From Gonocerus acuteangulatus (taxonomy: Eukaryota > Arthropoda > Insecta > Hemiptera > Coreidae), in the NCBI GenBank assembly GCA_946811695.1, contig OX328132.1:129800208-129864207 (forward strand): 64,000 bases of DNA. The letters run 5' to 3'. Within the stretch, counting starts at the first letter, position 1; the number at the start of each line of letters is the position of its first letter. The notes beneath the pieces were generated by a model, which was not told the origin of the DNA, ran no database searches, and saw nothing but the letters and a program-made list of their open reading frames with translations. Below, in pieces: positions 45,801 to 59,500 of the stretch. A program made the translations under genes and the position numbers.

Positions 45801-46530
45801 GCTAAGGATATTCCTGGCTACATCAGCCACGATGGCGAGATGTCGACAGAGTCTTCTCCAAGAAGGTAGTCAGGACATAAACCACTTCATCCCGGATCAT
45901 GTGTGGACATGAGAGCTAAGGATCTTCCTGGCTACATCAGCCACGATGGCGAGATGTCGACAGAGTCTTCTCCAAGAAGGTAGTCAGGACATAAACCACT
46001 TCATCCCGGATCATGTGTGGACATGAGAGCTAAGGATCTTCCTGGCTACATCAGCCACGATGGCGAGATGTCGACAGTCTTCTCCAAGAAGGTAGTCAGG
46101 ACATAAACCACTTCATCCCAGATCATGTGTGGACATAAGAGCTAAGGATCTTCCTGGCTACATCAGCCACGATGGCGAGATGTCGACAGTCTTCTCCAAG
46201 AAGGTAGTCAGGACATAAACCACTTCATCCCGGATCATGTGTAGACATGAGAGCTAAGGATCTTCCTGGCTACATCAGCCACGATGACGAGATGTCATCA
46301 GTCTACTCCAAGAAGGTAGTCAGGACATAAACCACTTCATCCCGGATCATGTGTGGACATGAGAGCTAAGGATCTTCCTGGCTACATCAGCCACGATGGC
46401 GAGATGTCGACAGTCTTCTCCAAGAAAGTAGTCAGGACATAAACCACTTCATCCCGGATCATGTATAGACATGAGAGCTAAGGATATTCCTGGCTACATC
46501 AGCCACGATGGCGAGATGTCGACAGTCTTC
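33810..46530 (+). repeat. Large satellite block B (~12.7 kb), tandem copy of A
   Basis: Follows A head-to-tail. It contains three more units than A: two extra at about 39190-39417 (including one with ACATTAGCC) and one extra at about 42035-42148. Other differences noticed are single bases, such as G versus A in CACGGTGG/CACGATGG (30053 versus 42773), CTTCCCC versus CTTCTCC (30303 versus 43023) and TTCTGCAAG at 41889. Similarity ends at about 46576. Confidence 0.9.
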
Positions 46531-46884
46531 TCCAAGAAGGTAGTCAGGACATAAACCACTTCATCCCGGATCATGTATAGACATAAGAGCTAAGGATATT
46601 CCTGGCTACATCAGCCACGATGGCGAGATGTCGACAGAGTCTTCTCCAAGAAGGTAGTCAGGACATAAACCACTTCATCCCGGATCATGTGTGGACATGA
46701 GAGCTAAGGATCTTCCTGGCTACATCAGCCACGATGGCGAGATGTCGACAGAGTCTTCTCCAAGAAGGTAGTCAGGACATAAACCACTTCATCCCGGATC
46801 ATGTGTAGACATGAGAGCTAAGGATCTTCCTGGCTACATCAGCCACGATGGCGAGATGTCGACAGAGTCTTCTCCAAGAAGGTA

Positions 46885-49800
46885 GTCAGGACATAAACCA
46901 CTTCATCCCGGATCATGTGTGGACATGAGAGCTAAGGATCTTCCTGGCTACATCAGCCACGATGGCGAGATGTCGACAGACTCTTCTCCAAGAAGGTAGT
47001 CAGGACATAAACCACTTCATCCCGGATCATGTGTGGACATGAGAGCTAAGGATCTTCCTGGCTACATCAGCCACGATGGCGAGATGTCGACAGAGTCTTC
47101 TCCAAGAAGGTAGTCAGGACATAAACCACTTCATCCCGGATCATGTGTAGACATGAGAGCTAAGGATCTTCCTGGCTACATCAGCCACGATGGCGAGATG
47201 TCGACAGAGTCTTCTCCAAGAAGGTAGTCAGGACATAAACCACTTCATCCCGGATCATGTGTAGACATGAGAGCTAAGGATCTTCCTGGCTACATCAGCC
47301 ACGATGGCGAGATGTCGACAGTCTTCTCCAAGAAGGTAGTCAGGACATAAACCACTTCATCCCGGATCATGTGTGGACATGAGAGCTAAGGATATTCCTG
47401 GCTACATTAGCCACGATGGCGAGATGTCGACAGAGTCTTCTCCAAGAAGGTATTCAGGACATAAACCACTTCATCCCGGATCATGTGTAGACATGAGAGC
47501 TAAGGATCTTCCTGGCTACATCAGCCACGATGGTAAAATGTCGACAGTCTTCTCCAAGAAGGTAGTCAGGACATAAACCACTTCATCCCGGATCATGTGT
47601 GGACATGAGAGCTAAGGATATTCCTGGCTACATCAGCCACGATGGCGAGATGTCGACAGATTCTTCTCCAAGAAGGTAGTCAGGACATAAACCACTTCAT
47701 CCCGGATCATGTGTGGACATGAGAGCTAAGGATATTCCTGGCTACATCAGCCACGATGGCGAGATGTCGACAGAGTCTTCTCCAAGAAGGTAGTCAGGAC
47801 ATAAACCACTTCATCCCGGATCATGTGTGGACATGAGAGCTAAGGATATTCCTGGCTACATCAGCCACGATGGCGAGATGTCGACAGAGTCTTCTCCAAG
47901 AAGGAAGGCAGGACATAAACCACTTCATCCCGGATCATGTGTAGACATGAGAGCTAAGGATATTCCTGGCTACATCAGCCACGATGGCGAGATGTCGACA
48001 GAGTCTTCTCCAAGAAGGTAGTCAGGACATAAACCACTTCATCCCGGATCATGTGTAGACATGAGAGCTAAGGATCTTCCTGGCTACATCAGCCACGATG
48101 GCGAGATGTCGACAGAGTCTTCTCCAAGAAGGTAGTCAGGACATAAATCACTTCATCCCGGATCATGTGTAGACATGAGAGCTGAGGATCTTCCTGGCTA
48201 CATCAGCCACGATGGCGAGATGTCGACAGAGTCTTCTCCAAGAAGGAAGGCAGGACATAAACCACTTCATCCCGGATCATGTGTACACATGAGAGCTAAG
48301 GATATTCCTGGCTACATCAGCCACGATGGCGAGATGTCGACAGAGTCTTCTCCAAGAAGGTAGTCAGGACATAAACCACTTCATCCCGGATCATGTGTAG
48401 ACATGAGAGCTAAGGATCTTCCTGGCTACATCAGCCACGATGGCGAGATGTCGACAGTCTTCTCCAAGAAGGTAGTCAGGACATAAACCACTTCATCCCG
48501 GATCATGTGTGGACATGAGAGCTAAGGATATTCCTGGCTACATCAGCCACGATGGCGAGATGTGGACAGAGTCTTCTCCAAGAAGGTAGTCAGGACATAA
48601 ACCACTTCATCCCGGATCATGTGTAGACATGAGAGCTAAGGATCTTCCTGGCTACATCAGCCACGATGGCGAGATGTCGACAGTCTTCTCCAAGAAGGTA
48701 GTCAGGACATAAACCACTTCATCCCGGATCATGTGTGGACATGAGAGCTAAGGATATTCCTGGCTACATCAGCCACGATGGCGAGATGTCGACAGAGTCT
48801 TCTCCAAGAAGGTAGTCAGGACATAAACCACTTCATCCCGGATCATGTGTGGACATGAGAGCTAAGGATATTCCTGGCTACATCAGCCACGATGGCGAGA
48901 TGTCGACAGAGTCTTCTCCAAGAAGGTAGTCAGGACATAAACCACTTCATCCCGGATCATGTGTGGACATGAGAGCTAAGGATATTCCTGGCTACATCAG
49001 CCACGATGGCGAGATGTCGACAGTCTTCTCCAAGAAGGTAGTCAGGACATAAACCACTTCATCCCGGATCATGTGTAGACATGAGAGCTAAGGATCTTCC
49101 TGGCTACATCAGCCACGATGACGAGATGTCATCAGTCTACTCCAAGAAGGTAGTCAGGACATAAACCACTTCATCCCGGATCATGTGTAGACATGAGAGC
49201 TAAGGATATTCCTGGCTACATCAGCCACGATGGCGAGATGTCGACAGTCTTCTCCAAGAAGGTAGTCAGGACATAAACAACTTCATCCCGGATCATGTGT
49301 AGACATGAGAGCTAAGGATATTCCTGGCTAAATCAGCCACGATGGCGAGATGTCGACAGAGTCTTCTCCATGAAGGTAGTCAGGACATAAACCACTTCAT
49401 CCCGGAACATGTGTAGACATGAGAGCTTAGGATATTCCTGGCTACATCAGCCACGATGGCGAGATGTCGTCAGTCTTCTCCAAGAAGGTAGTCAGGACAT
49501 AAACCACTTCATCCCGGATCATGTGTAGACATGAGAGCTAAGGATCTTCCTGGCTACATCAGCCACGATGGCGAGATGTCGACAGTCTTCTCCAAGAAGG
49601 TAGTCAGGACATAAACCACTTCATCCCGGATCATGTGTAGACATGAGAGCTAAGGATATTTCTGGCTACATCAGCCACGATGGCGAGATGTCGACAGAGT
49701 CTTCTCCAAGAAGGAAGGCAGGACATAAACCACTTCATCCCGGATCATGTGTTGGCATGAGAGCTAAGGATATTCCTGGCTACATCAGCCACGATGGCGA

Positions 49801-52800
49801 GATGTCGACAGAGTCTTCTCCAAGAAGGAAGGCAGGACATAAACCACTTCATCCCGGATCATGTGTAGACATGAGAGCTAAGGATATTCCTGGCTACATC
49901 AGCCACGATGGCGAGATGTCGACAGAGTCTTCTCCAAGAAGGTAGTCAGGACATAAACCACTTCATCGCGGATCATGTGTAGACATGAGAGCTAAGGATC
50001 TTCCTGGCTACATCAGCCACGATGACGAGATGTCATCAGTCTACTCCAAGAAGGTAGTCAGGACATAAACCACTTCATCCCGGATCATGTGTGGACATGA
50101 GAGCTAAGGATCTTCCTGGCTACATCAGCCACGATGGCGAGATGTCGACAGTCTTCTCCAAGAAGGTAGTCAGGACATAAACCACTTCATCCCGGATCAT
50201 GTATAGACATGAGAGCTAAGGATATTCCTGGCTACATCAGCCACGATGGCGAGATGTCGACAGTCTTCTCCAAGAAGGTAGTCAGGACATAAACCACTTC
50301 ATCCCGGATCATGTATAGACATAAGAGCTAAGGATATTCCTGGCTACATCAGCCACGATGGCGAGATGTCGACAGAGTCTTCTCCAAGAAGGTAGTCAGG
50401 ACATAAACCACTTCATCCCGGATCATGTGTGGACATGAGAGCTAAGGATCTTCCTGGCTACATCAGCCACGATGGCGAGATGTCGACAGAGTCTTCTCCA
50501 AGAAGGTAGTCAGGACATAAACCACTTCATCCCGGATCATGTGTGGACATGAGAGCTAAGGATCTTCCTGGCTACATCAGCCACGATGGCGAGATGTCGA
50601 CAGAGTCTTCTCCAAGAAGGTAGTCAGGACATAAACCACTTCATCCCGGATCATGTGTAGACATGAGAGCTAAGGATCTTCCTGGCTACATCAGCCACGA
50701 TGGCGAGATGTCGACAGAGTCTTCTCCAAGAAGGTAGTCAGGACATAAACCACTTCATCCCGGATCATGTGTAGACATGAGAGCTAAGGATCTTCCTCGC
50801 TACATCAGCCACGATGGCGAGATGTCGACAGTCTTCTCCAAGAAGGTAGTCTGGACATAAACCACTTCATCCCGGATCATGTGTGGACATGAGAGCTAAG
50901 GATATTCCTGGCTACATTAGCCACGATGGCGAGATGTCGACAGAGTCATCTCCAAGAAGGTAGTCAGGACATAAACCACTTCATCCCGGATCATGTGTAG
51001 ACATGAGAGCTAAGGATCTTCCTGGCTACATCAGCCACGATGGCAAAATGTCGACAGTCTTCTCCAAGAAGGTAGTCAGGACATAAACCACTTCATCCCG
51101 GATCATGTGTGGACATGAGAGCTAAGGATATTCCTGGCTACATCAGCCACGATGGCGAGATGTCGACAGAGTCTTCTCCAAGAAGGTAGTCAGGACATAA
51201 ACCACTTCATCCCGGATCATGTGTGGACATGAGAGCTAAGGATATTCCTGGCTACATCAGCCACGATGTCGAGATGTCGACAGAGTCTTCTCCAAGAAGG
51301 TAGTCAGGACATAAACCACTTCATCCCGGATCATGTGTGGACATGAGAGCTAAGGATATTCCTGGCTACATCAGCCACGATGGCGAGATGTCGACAGAGT
51401 CTTCTCCAAGAAGGAAGGCAGGACATAAACCACTTCATCCCGGATCATGTGTAGACATGAGAGCTAAGGATATTCCTGGCTACATCAGCCACGATGGCGA
51501 GATGTCGACAGAGTCTTCTCCAAGAAGGTAGTCAGGACATAAACCACTTCATCCCGGATCATGTGTAGACATGAGAGCTAAGGATCATCCTGGCTACATC
51601 AGCCACGATGGCGAGATGTCGACAGAGTCTTCTCCAAGAAGGTAGTCAGGACATAAATCACTTCATCCCGGATCATGTGTAGACATGAGAGCTGAGGATC
51701 TTCCTGGCTACATCAGCCACGATGGCGAGATGTCGACAGAGTCTTCTCCAAGAAGGTAGTCAGGACATAAACCACTTCATCCCGGATCATGTGTAGACAT
51801 GAGAGCTAAGGATATTCCTGGCTACATCAGCCACGATGGCGAGATGTCGACAGAGTCTTCTCCAAGAAGGAAGGCAGGACATAAACCACTTCATCGCGTA
51901 TCATGTGTAGACATGAGAGCTAAGGATCTTCCTGGCTACATCAGCCACGATGGCGAGATGTCGACAGAGTCTTCTCCAAGAAGGTAGTCAGGACATAAAC
52001 CACTTCATCCCGGATCATGTGTAGACATGAGAGCTAAGGATATTCCTGGCTACATCAGCCACGATGGCGAGATGTCGACAGAGTCTTCTCCAAGAAGGTA
52101 GTCAGGACATAAACCACTTCATCCCGGATCATGTGTGGACATGAGAGCTAAGGATCTTCCTGGCTACATCAGCCACGATGGCGAGATGTCGACAGAGTCT
52201 TCTCCAAGAAGGTAGTCAGGACATAAACCACTTCATCCCGGATCATGTGTGGACATGAGAGCTAAGGATCTTCCTGGCTACATCAGCCACGATGGCGAGA
52301 TGTCGACAGTCTTCTCCAAGAAGGTAGTCAGGACATAAACCACTTCATCCCGGATCATGTGTAGACATGAGAGCTAAGGATCTTCCTGGCTACATCAGCC
52401 ACGATGGCGAGATGTCGACAGTCTTCTCCAAGAAGGTAGTCAGGACATAAACAACTTCATCCCGGATCATGTGTAGACATGAGAGCTAAGGATATTCCTG
52501 GCTACATCAGCCACGATGGCGAGATGTCGACAGAGTCTTCTCCAAGAAGGTAGTCAGGACATAAACCACTTCATCCCGGATCATGTGTGGACATGAGAGC
52601 TAAGGATCTTCCTGGCTACATCAGCCACGATGGCGAGATGTCGACAGTCTTCTCCAAGAAGGTAGTCAGGACATAAACCACTTCATCCCGGATCATGTGT
52701 GGACATGAGAGCTAAGGATCTTCCTGGCTACATCAGCCACGATGGCGAGATGTCGACAGAGTCTTCTCCATGAAGGTAGTCAGGACATAAACCACTTCAT

Positions 52801-55800
52801 CCCGGAACATGTGTAGACATGAGAGCTAAGGATATTCCTGGCTACATCAGCCACGATGGCGAGATGTCGACAGAGTCTTCTCCAAGAAGGTACTCAGGAC
52901 ATAAACCACTTCATCTCGGATCATGTGTGGACATGAGAGCTAAGGATCTTCCTGGCTACATCAGCCACGATGGCGAGATGTCGACAGAGTCTTCTCCAAG
53001 GAGGTAGTCAGGACATAAACCACTTCATCGCGTAACATGTGTAGACATGAGAGCTAAGGATCTTCCTGGCTACATCAGCCACGATGGCGAGATGTCGACA
53101 GAGTCTTCTCCAAGAAGGTAGTCAGGACATAAACCACTTCATCCCGGATCATGTGTAGACATGAGAGCTAAGGATATTCCTGGCTACATCAGCCACGATG
53201 GCGAGATGTCGACAGAGTCTTCTCCAAGAAGGTAGTCAGGACATAAACCACTTCATCCCGGATCATGTGTGGACATGAGAGCTAAGGATCTTCCTGGCTA
53301 CATCAGCCACGATGGCGAGATGTCGACAGAGTCTTCTCCAAGAAGGTAGTCAGGACATAAACCACTTCATCCCGGATCATGTGTAGACATGAGAGCTAAA
53401 GATATTCCTGGCTACATCAGCCACGATGGCGAGATGTCGACAGAGTCTTCTCCAAGAAGGTAGTCAGGACATAAACCACTTCATCGCGGATCATGTGTGG
53501 ACATGAGAGCTAAGGATCTTCCTGGCTACATCAGCCACGATGGCGAGATGTCGACAGAGTCTTCTCCAAGAAGGTAGTCAGGACATAAACCACTTCATCC
53601 CGGATCATGTGTACACATGAGAGCTAAGGATATTCCTGGCTACATCAGCCACGATGGCGAGACGTCGACAGAGTCTTCTCCAAGTAGGCAGTCAGGACAT
53701 AAACCACTTCATCCCGGGTCATGTGTACACATGAGAGCTAAGGATATTCCTGGCTACATCAGCCACGATGGCGAGATGTCGACAGAGTCTTCTCCAAGAA
53801 GGTAGTCAGGACATAAACCACTTCATCCCGGATCATGTGTGGACATGAGAGCTAAGGATATTCCTGGCTACATCAGCCACGATGGCGAGATGTCGACAGA
53901 GTCTTCTCCAAGAAGGTAGTCAGGACATAAACCACTTCATCCCGGATCATGTGTACACATGAGAGCTAAGGATATTCCTGGCTACATTAGCCACGATGGC
54001 GAGATGTCGACAGAGTCTTCTCCAAGAAGGTAGTCAGGACATAAACCACTTCATCCCGGATCATGTGTAGACATGAGAGCTAAGGATCTTCCTGGCTACA
54101 TCAGCCACGATGGCAAAATGTCGACAGTCTTCTCCAAGAAGGTAGTCAGGACATAAACCACTTCATCCCGGATCATGTGTGGACATGAGAGCTAAGGATA
54201 TTCCTGGCTACATCAGCCACGATGGCGAGATGTCGACAGTCTTCTCCAAGAAGGTAGTCAGGACATAAACCACTTCATCCCGGATCATGTGTGGACATGA
54301 GAGCTAAGGATATTCCTGGCTACATCAGCCACGATGGCGAGATGTCGACAGAGTCTTCTCCAAGAAGGTAGTCAGGACATAAACCACTTCATCCCGGATC
54401 ATGTGTAGACATGAGAGCTAAGGATCTTCCTGGCTACATCAGCCACGATGGCGAGATGTCGACAGTCTTCTCCAAGAAGGTAGTCAGGACATAAACCACT
54501 TCATCCCGGATCATGTGTGGACATGAGAGCTAAGGATATTCCTGGCTACATCAGCCACGATGGCGAGATGTCGACAGAGTCTTCTCCAAGAAGGTAGTCA
54601 GGACATAAACCACTTCATCCCGGATCATGTGTGGATATGAGAGCTAAGGATATTCCTGGCTACATCAGCCACGATGGCGAGATGTCGACAGAGTCTTCTC
54701 CAAGAAGGTAGTCAGGACATAAACCACTTCATCCCGGATCATGTGTGGACATGAGAGCTAAGGATATTCCTGGCTACATCAGCCACGATGGCGAGATGTC
54801 GACAGAGTCTTCTCCAAGAAGGTAGTCAGGACATAAACCACTTCATCCCGGATCATGTGTGGACATGAGAGCTAAGGATCTTCCTGGCTACATCAGCCAC
54901 GATGGCGAGATGTCGACAGTCTACTCCAAGAAGGTAGTCAGGACATAAACCACTTCATCCCGGATCATGTGTAGACATGGGAGCTAAGGATATTCCTGGC
55001 TACATCAGCCACGATGGCGAGATGTCGAAAGTCTTCTCCAAGAAGGTAGTCAGGACATAAACCACTTCATCCCGGATCATTTGTAGACATGAGAGCTAAG
55101 GATCTTCCTGGCTACATCAGCCACGATGACGAGATGTCATCAGTCTACTCCAAGAAGGTAGTCAGGACATAAACCACTTCATCCCGGATCATGTGTAGAC
55201 ATGAGAGCTAAGGATATTCCTGGCTACATCAGCCACGATGGCGAGATGTCGACAGTCTTCTCCAAGAAGGTAGTCAGGACATAAACCACTTCATCCCGGA
55301 TCATGTGTAGACATGAGAGCTAAGGATATTCCTGGCTACATCAGCCACGATGGCGAGATGTCGACAGTCTTCTCCAAGAAGGTAGTCAGGACATAAACCA
55401 CTTCATCCCGGATCATGTGTAGACATGAGAGCTAAGGATCTTCCTGGCTACATCAGCCACGATGGCGAGATGTCGACACTCTTCTCCAAGAAGGTAGTCA
55501 GGACATAAACCACTTCATCCCGGATCATGTGTGGACATGAGAGCTAAGGATCTTCCTGGCTACATCAGCCACGATGGCGAGATGTCGACAGTCTTCTCCA
55601 AGAAGGTAGTCAGGACATAAACAACTTCATCCCGGATCATGTGTAGACATGAGAGCTAAGGATATTCCTGGCTAAATCAGCCACGATGGCGAGATGTCGA
55701 CAGAGTCTTCTCCATGAAGGTAGTCAGGACATAAACCACTTCATCCCGGAACATGTGTAGACATGAGAGCTAAGGATATTCCTGGCTACATCAGCTACGA

Positions 55801-56514
55801 TGGCGAGATGTCGACAGAGTCTTCTCCAAGAAGGTAGTCAGGACATAAACCACTTCATCCCGGATCATGTGTGGACATGAGAGCTAAGGATCTTCCTGGC
55901 TACATCAGCCACGATGGCGAGATGTCGTCAGTCTTCTCCAAGAAGGTAGTCAGGACATAAACCACTTCATCCCGGATCATGTGTAGACATGAGAGCTAAG
56001 GATATTCCTGGCTACATCAGCCACGATGGCGAGATGTCGACAGTCTTCTCCAAGAAGGTAGTCAGGACATAAACCACTTCATCCCGGATCATGTGTAGAC
56101 ATGAGAGCTAAGGATATTTCTGGCTACATCAGCCACGATGGCGAGATGTCGACAGAGTCTTCTCCAAGAAGGAAGGCAGGACATAAACCACTTCATCCCG
56201 GATCATGTGTAGACATGAGAGCTAAGGATATTCCTGGCTACATCAGCCACGATGGCGAGATGTCGACAGAGTCTTCTCCAAGAAGGAAGGCAGGACATAA
56301 ACCACTTCATCCCGGATCATGTGTAGACATGAGAGCTAAGGATATTCCTGGCTACATCAGCCACGATGGCGAGATGTCGACAGAGTCTTCTCCAAGAAGG
56401 TAGTCAGGACATAAACCACTTCATCGCGGATCATGTGTAGACATGAGAGCTAAGGATCTTCCTGGCTACATCAGCCACGATGACGAGATGTCATCAGTCT
56501 ACTCCAAGAAGGTA
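46885..56514 (+). repeat. Large satellite block C (9.63 kb)
   Basis: First copy of a second tandem block. Offsets to D are constant: 47373 to 57003, 47827 to 57457, 48175 to 57805 and 49643 to 59273 are all 9630 bases. C is itself built from sequence related to B (for example 42617 to 47373 and 43419 to 48175, both 4756 bases), and part of it repeats internally (46573 with 50311). Confidence 0.9.
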
Positions 56515-59500
56515 GTCAGGACATAAACCACTTCATCCCGGATCATGTGTGGACATGAGAGCTAAGGATCTTCCTGGCTACATCAGCCACGATGGCGAGA
56601 TGTCGACAGAGTCTTCTCCAAGAAGGTAGTCAGGACATAAACCACTTCATCCCGGATCATGTGTGGACATGAGAGCTAAGGATCTTCCTGGCTACATCAG
56701 CCACGATGGCGAGATGTCGACAGAGTCTTCTCCAAGAAGGTAGTCAGGACATAAACCACTTCATCCCGGATCATGTGTAGACATGAGAGCTAAGGATCTT
56801 CCTGGCTACATCAGCCACGATGGCGAGATGTCGACAGAGTCTTCTCCAAGAAGGTAGTCAGGACATAAACCACTTCATCCCGGATCATGTGTAGACATGA
56901 GAGCTAAGGATCTTCCTGGCTACATCAGCCACGATGGCGAGATGTCGACAGTCTTCTCCAAGAAGGTAGTCAGGACATAAACCACTTCATCCCGGATCAT
57001 GTGTGGACATGAGAGCTAAGGATATTCCTGGCTACATTAGCCACGATGGCGAGATGTCGACAGAGTCTTCTCCAAGAAGGTATTCAGGACATAAACCACT
57101 TCATCCCGGATCATGTGTAGACATGAGAGCTAAGGATCTTCCTGGCTACATCAGCCACGATGGTAAAATGTCGACAGTCTTCTCCAAGAAGGTAGTCAGG
57201 ACATAAACCACTTCATCCCGGATCATGTGTGGACATGAGAGCTAAGGATATTCCTGGCTACATCAGCCACGATGGCGAGATGTCGACAGATTCTTCTCCA
57301 AGAAGGTAGTCAGGACATAAACCACTTCATCCCGGATCATGTGTGGACATGAGAGCTAAGGATATTCCTGGCTACATCAGCCACGATGGCGAGATGTCGA
57401 CAGAGTCTTCTCCAAGAAGGTAGTCAGGACATAAACCACTTCATCCCGGATCATGTGTGGACATGAGAGCTAAGGATATTCCTGGCTACATCAGCCACGA
57501 TGGCGAGATGTCGACAGAGTCTTCTCCAAGAAGGAAGGCAGGACATAAACCACTTCATCCCGGATCATGTGTAGACATGAGAGCTAAGGATATTCCTGGC
57601 TACATCAGCCACGATGGCGAGATGTCGACAGAGTCTTCTCCAAGAAGGTAGTCAGGACATAAACCACTTCATCCCGGATCATGTGTAGACATGAGAGCTA
57701 AGGATCTTCCTGGCTACATCAGCCACGATGGCGAGATGTCGACAGAGTCTTCTCCAAGAAGGTAGTCAGGACATAAATCACTTCATCCCGGATCATGTGT
57801 AGACATGAGAGCTGAGGATCTTCCTGGCTACATCAGCCACGATGGCGAGATGTCGACAGAGTCTTCTCCAAGAAGGAAGGCAGGACATAAACCACTTCAT
57901 CCCGGATCATGTGTACACATGAGAGCTAAGGATATTCCTGGCTACATCAGCCACGATGGCGAGATGTCGACAGAGTCTTCTCCAAGAAGGTAGTCAGGAC
58001 ATAAACCACTTCATCCCGGATCATGTGTAGACATGAGAGCTAAGGATCTTCCTGGCTACATCAGCCACGATGGCGAGATGTCGACAGTCTTCTCCAAGAA
58101 GGTAGTCAGGACATAAACCACTTCATCCCGGATCATGTGTGGACATGAGAGCTAAGGATATTCCTGGCTACATCAGCCACGATGGCGAGATGTGGACAGA
58201 GTCTTCTCCAAGAAGGTAGTCAGGACATAAACCACTTCATCCCGGATCATGTGTAGACATGAGAGCTAAGGATCTTCCTGGCTACATCAGCCACGATGGC
58301 GAGATGTCGACAGTCTTCTCCAAGAAGGTAGTCAGGACATAAACCACTTCATCCCGGATCATGTGTGGACATGAGAGCTAAGGATATTCCTGGCTACATC
58401 AGCCACGATGGCGAGATGTCGACAGAGTCTTCTCCAAGAAGGTAGTCAGGACATAAACCACTTCATCCCGGATCATGTGTGGACATGAGAGCTAAGGATA
58501 TTCCTGGCTACATCAGCCACGATGGCGAGATGTCGACAGAGTCTTCTCCAAGAAGGTAGTCAGGACATAAACCACTTCATCCCGGATCATGTGTGGACAT
58601 GAGAGCTAAGGATATTCCTGGCTACATCAGCCACGATGGCGAGATGTCGACAGTCTTCTCCAAGAAGGTAGTCAGGACATAAACCACTTCATCCCGGATC
58701 ATGTGTAGACATGAGAGCTAAGGATCTTCCTGGCTACATCAGCCACGATGACGAGATGTCATCAGTCTACTCCAAGAAGGTAGTCAGGACATAAACCACT
58801 TCATCCCGGATCATGTGTAGACATGAGAGCTAAGGATATTCCTGGCTACATCAGCCACGATGGCGAGATGTCGACAGTCTTCTCCAAGAAGGTAGTCAGG
58901 ACATAAACAACTTCATCCCGGATCATGTGTAGACATGAGAGCTAAGGATATTCCTGGCTAAATCAGCCACGATGGCGAGATGTCGACAGAGTCTTCTCCA
59001 TGAAGGTAGTCAGGACATAAACCACTTCATCCCGGAACATGTGTAGACATGAGAGCTTAGGATATTCCTGGCTACATCAGCCACGATGGCGAGATGTCGT
59101 CAGTCTTCTCCAAGAAGGTAGTCAGGACATAAACCACTTCATCCCGGATCATGTGTAGACATGAGAGCTAAGGATCTTCCTGGCTACATCAGCCACGATG
59201 GCGAGATGTCGACAGTCTTCTCCAAGAAGGTAGTCAGGACATAAACCACTTCATCCCGGATCATGTGTAGACATGAGAGCTAAGGATATTTCTGGCTACA
59301 TCAGCCACGATGGCGAGATGTCGACAGAGTCTTCTCCAAGAAGGAAGGCAGGACATAAACCACTTCATCCCGGATCATGTGTTGGCATGAGAGCTAAGGA
59401 TATTCCTGGCTACATCAGCCACGATGGCGAGATGTCGACAGAGTCTTCTCCAAGAAGGAAGGCAGGACATAAACCACTTCATCCCGGATCATGTGTAGAC

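Noticed and set aside
49101..49150. CTGATGA on the minus strand in satellite units with the TCATCAG variant, suggesting a satellite hammerhead
   Set aside because: No downstream GAAA at a suitable distance, no stem II, and the TCATCAG variant is a minority form. Only the core heptamer matches.
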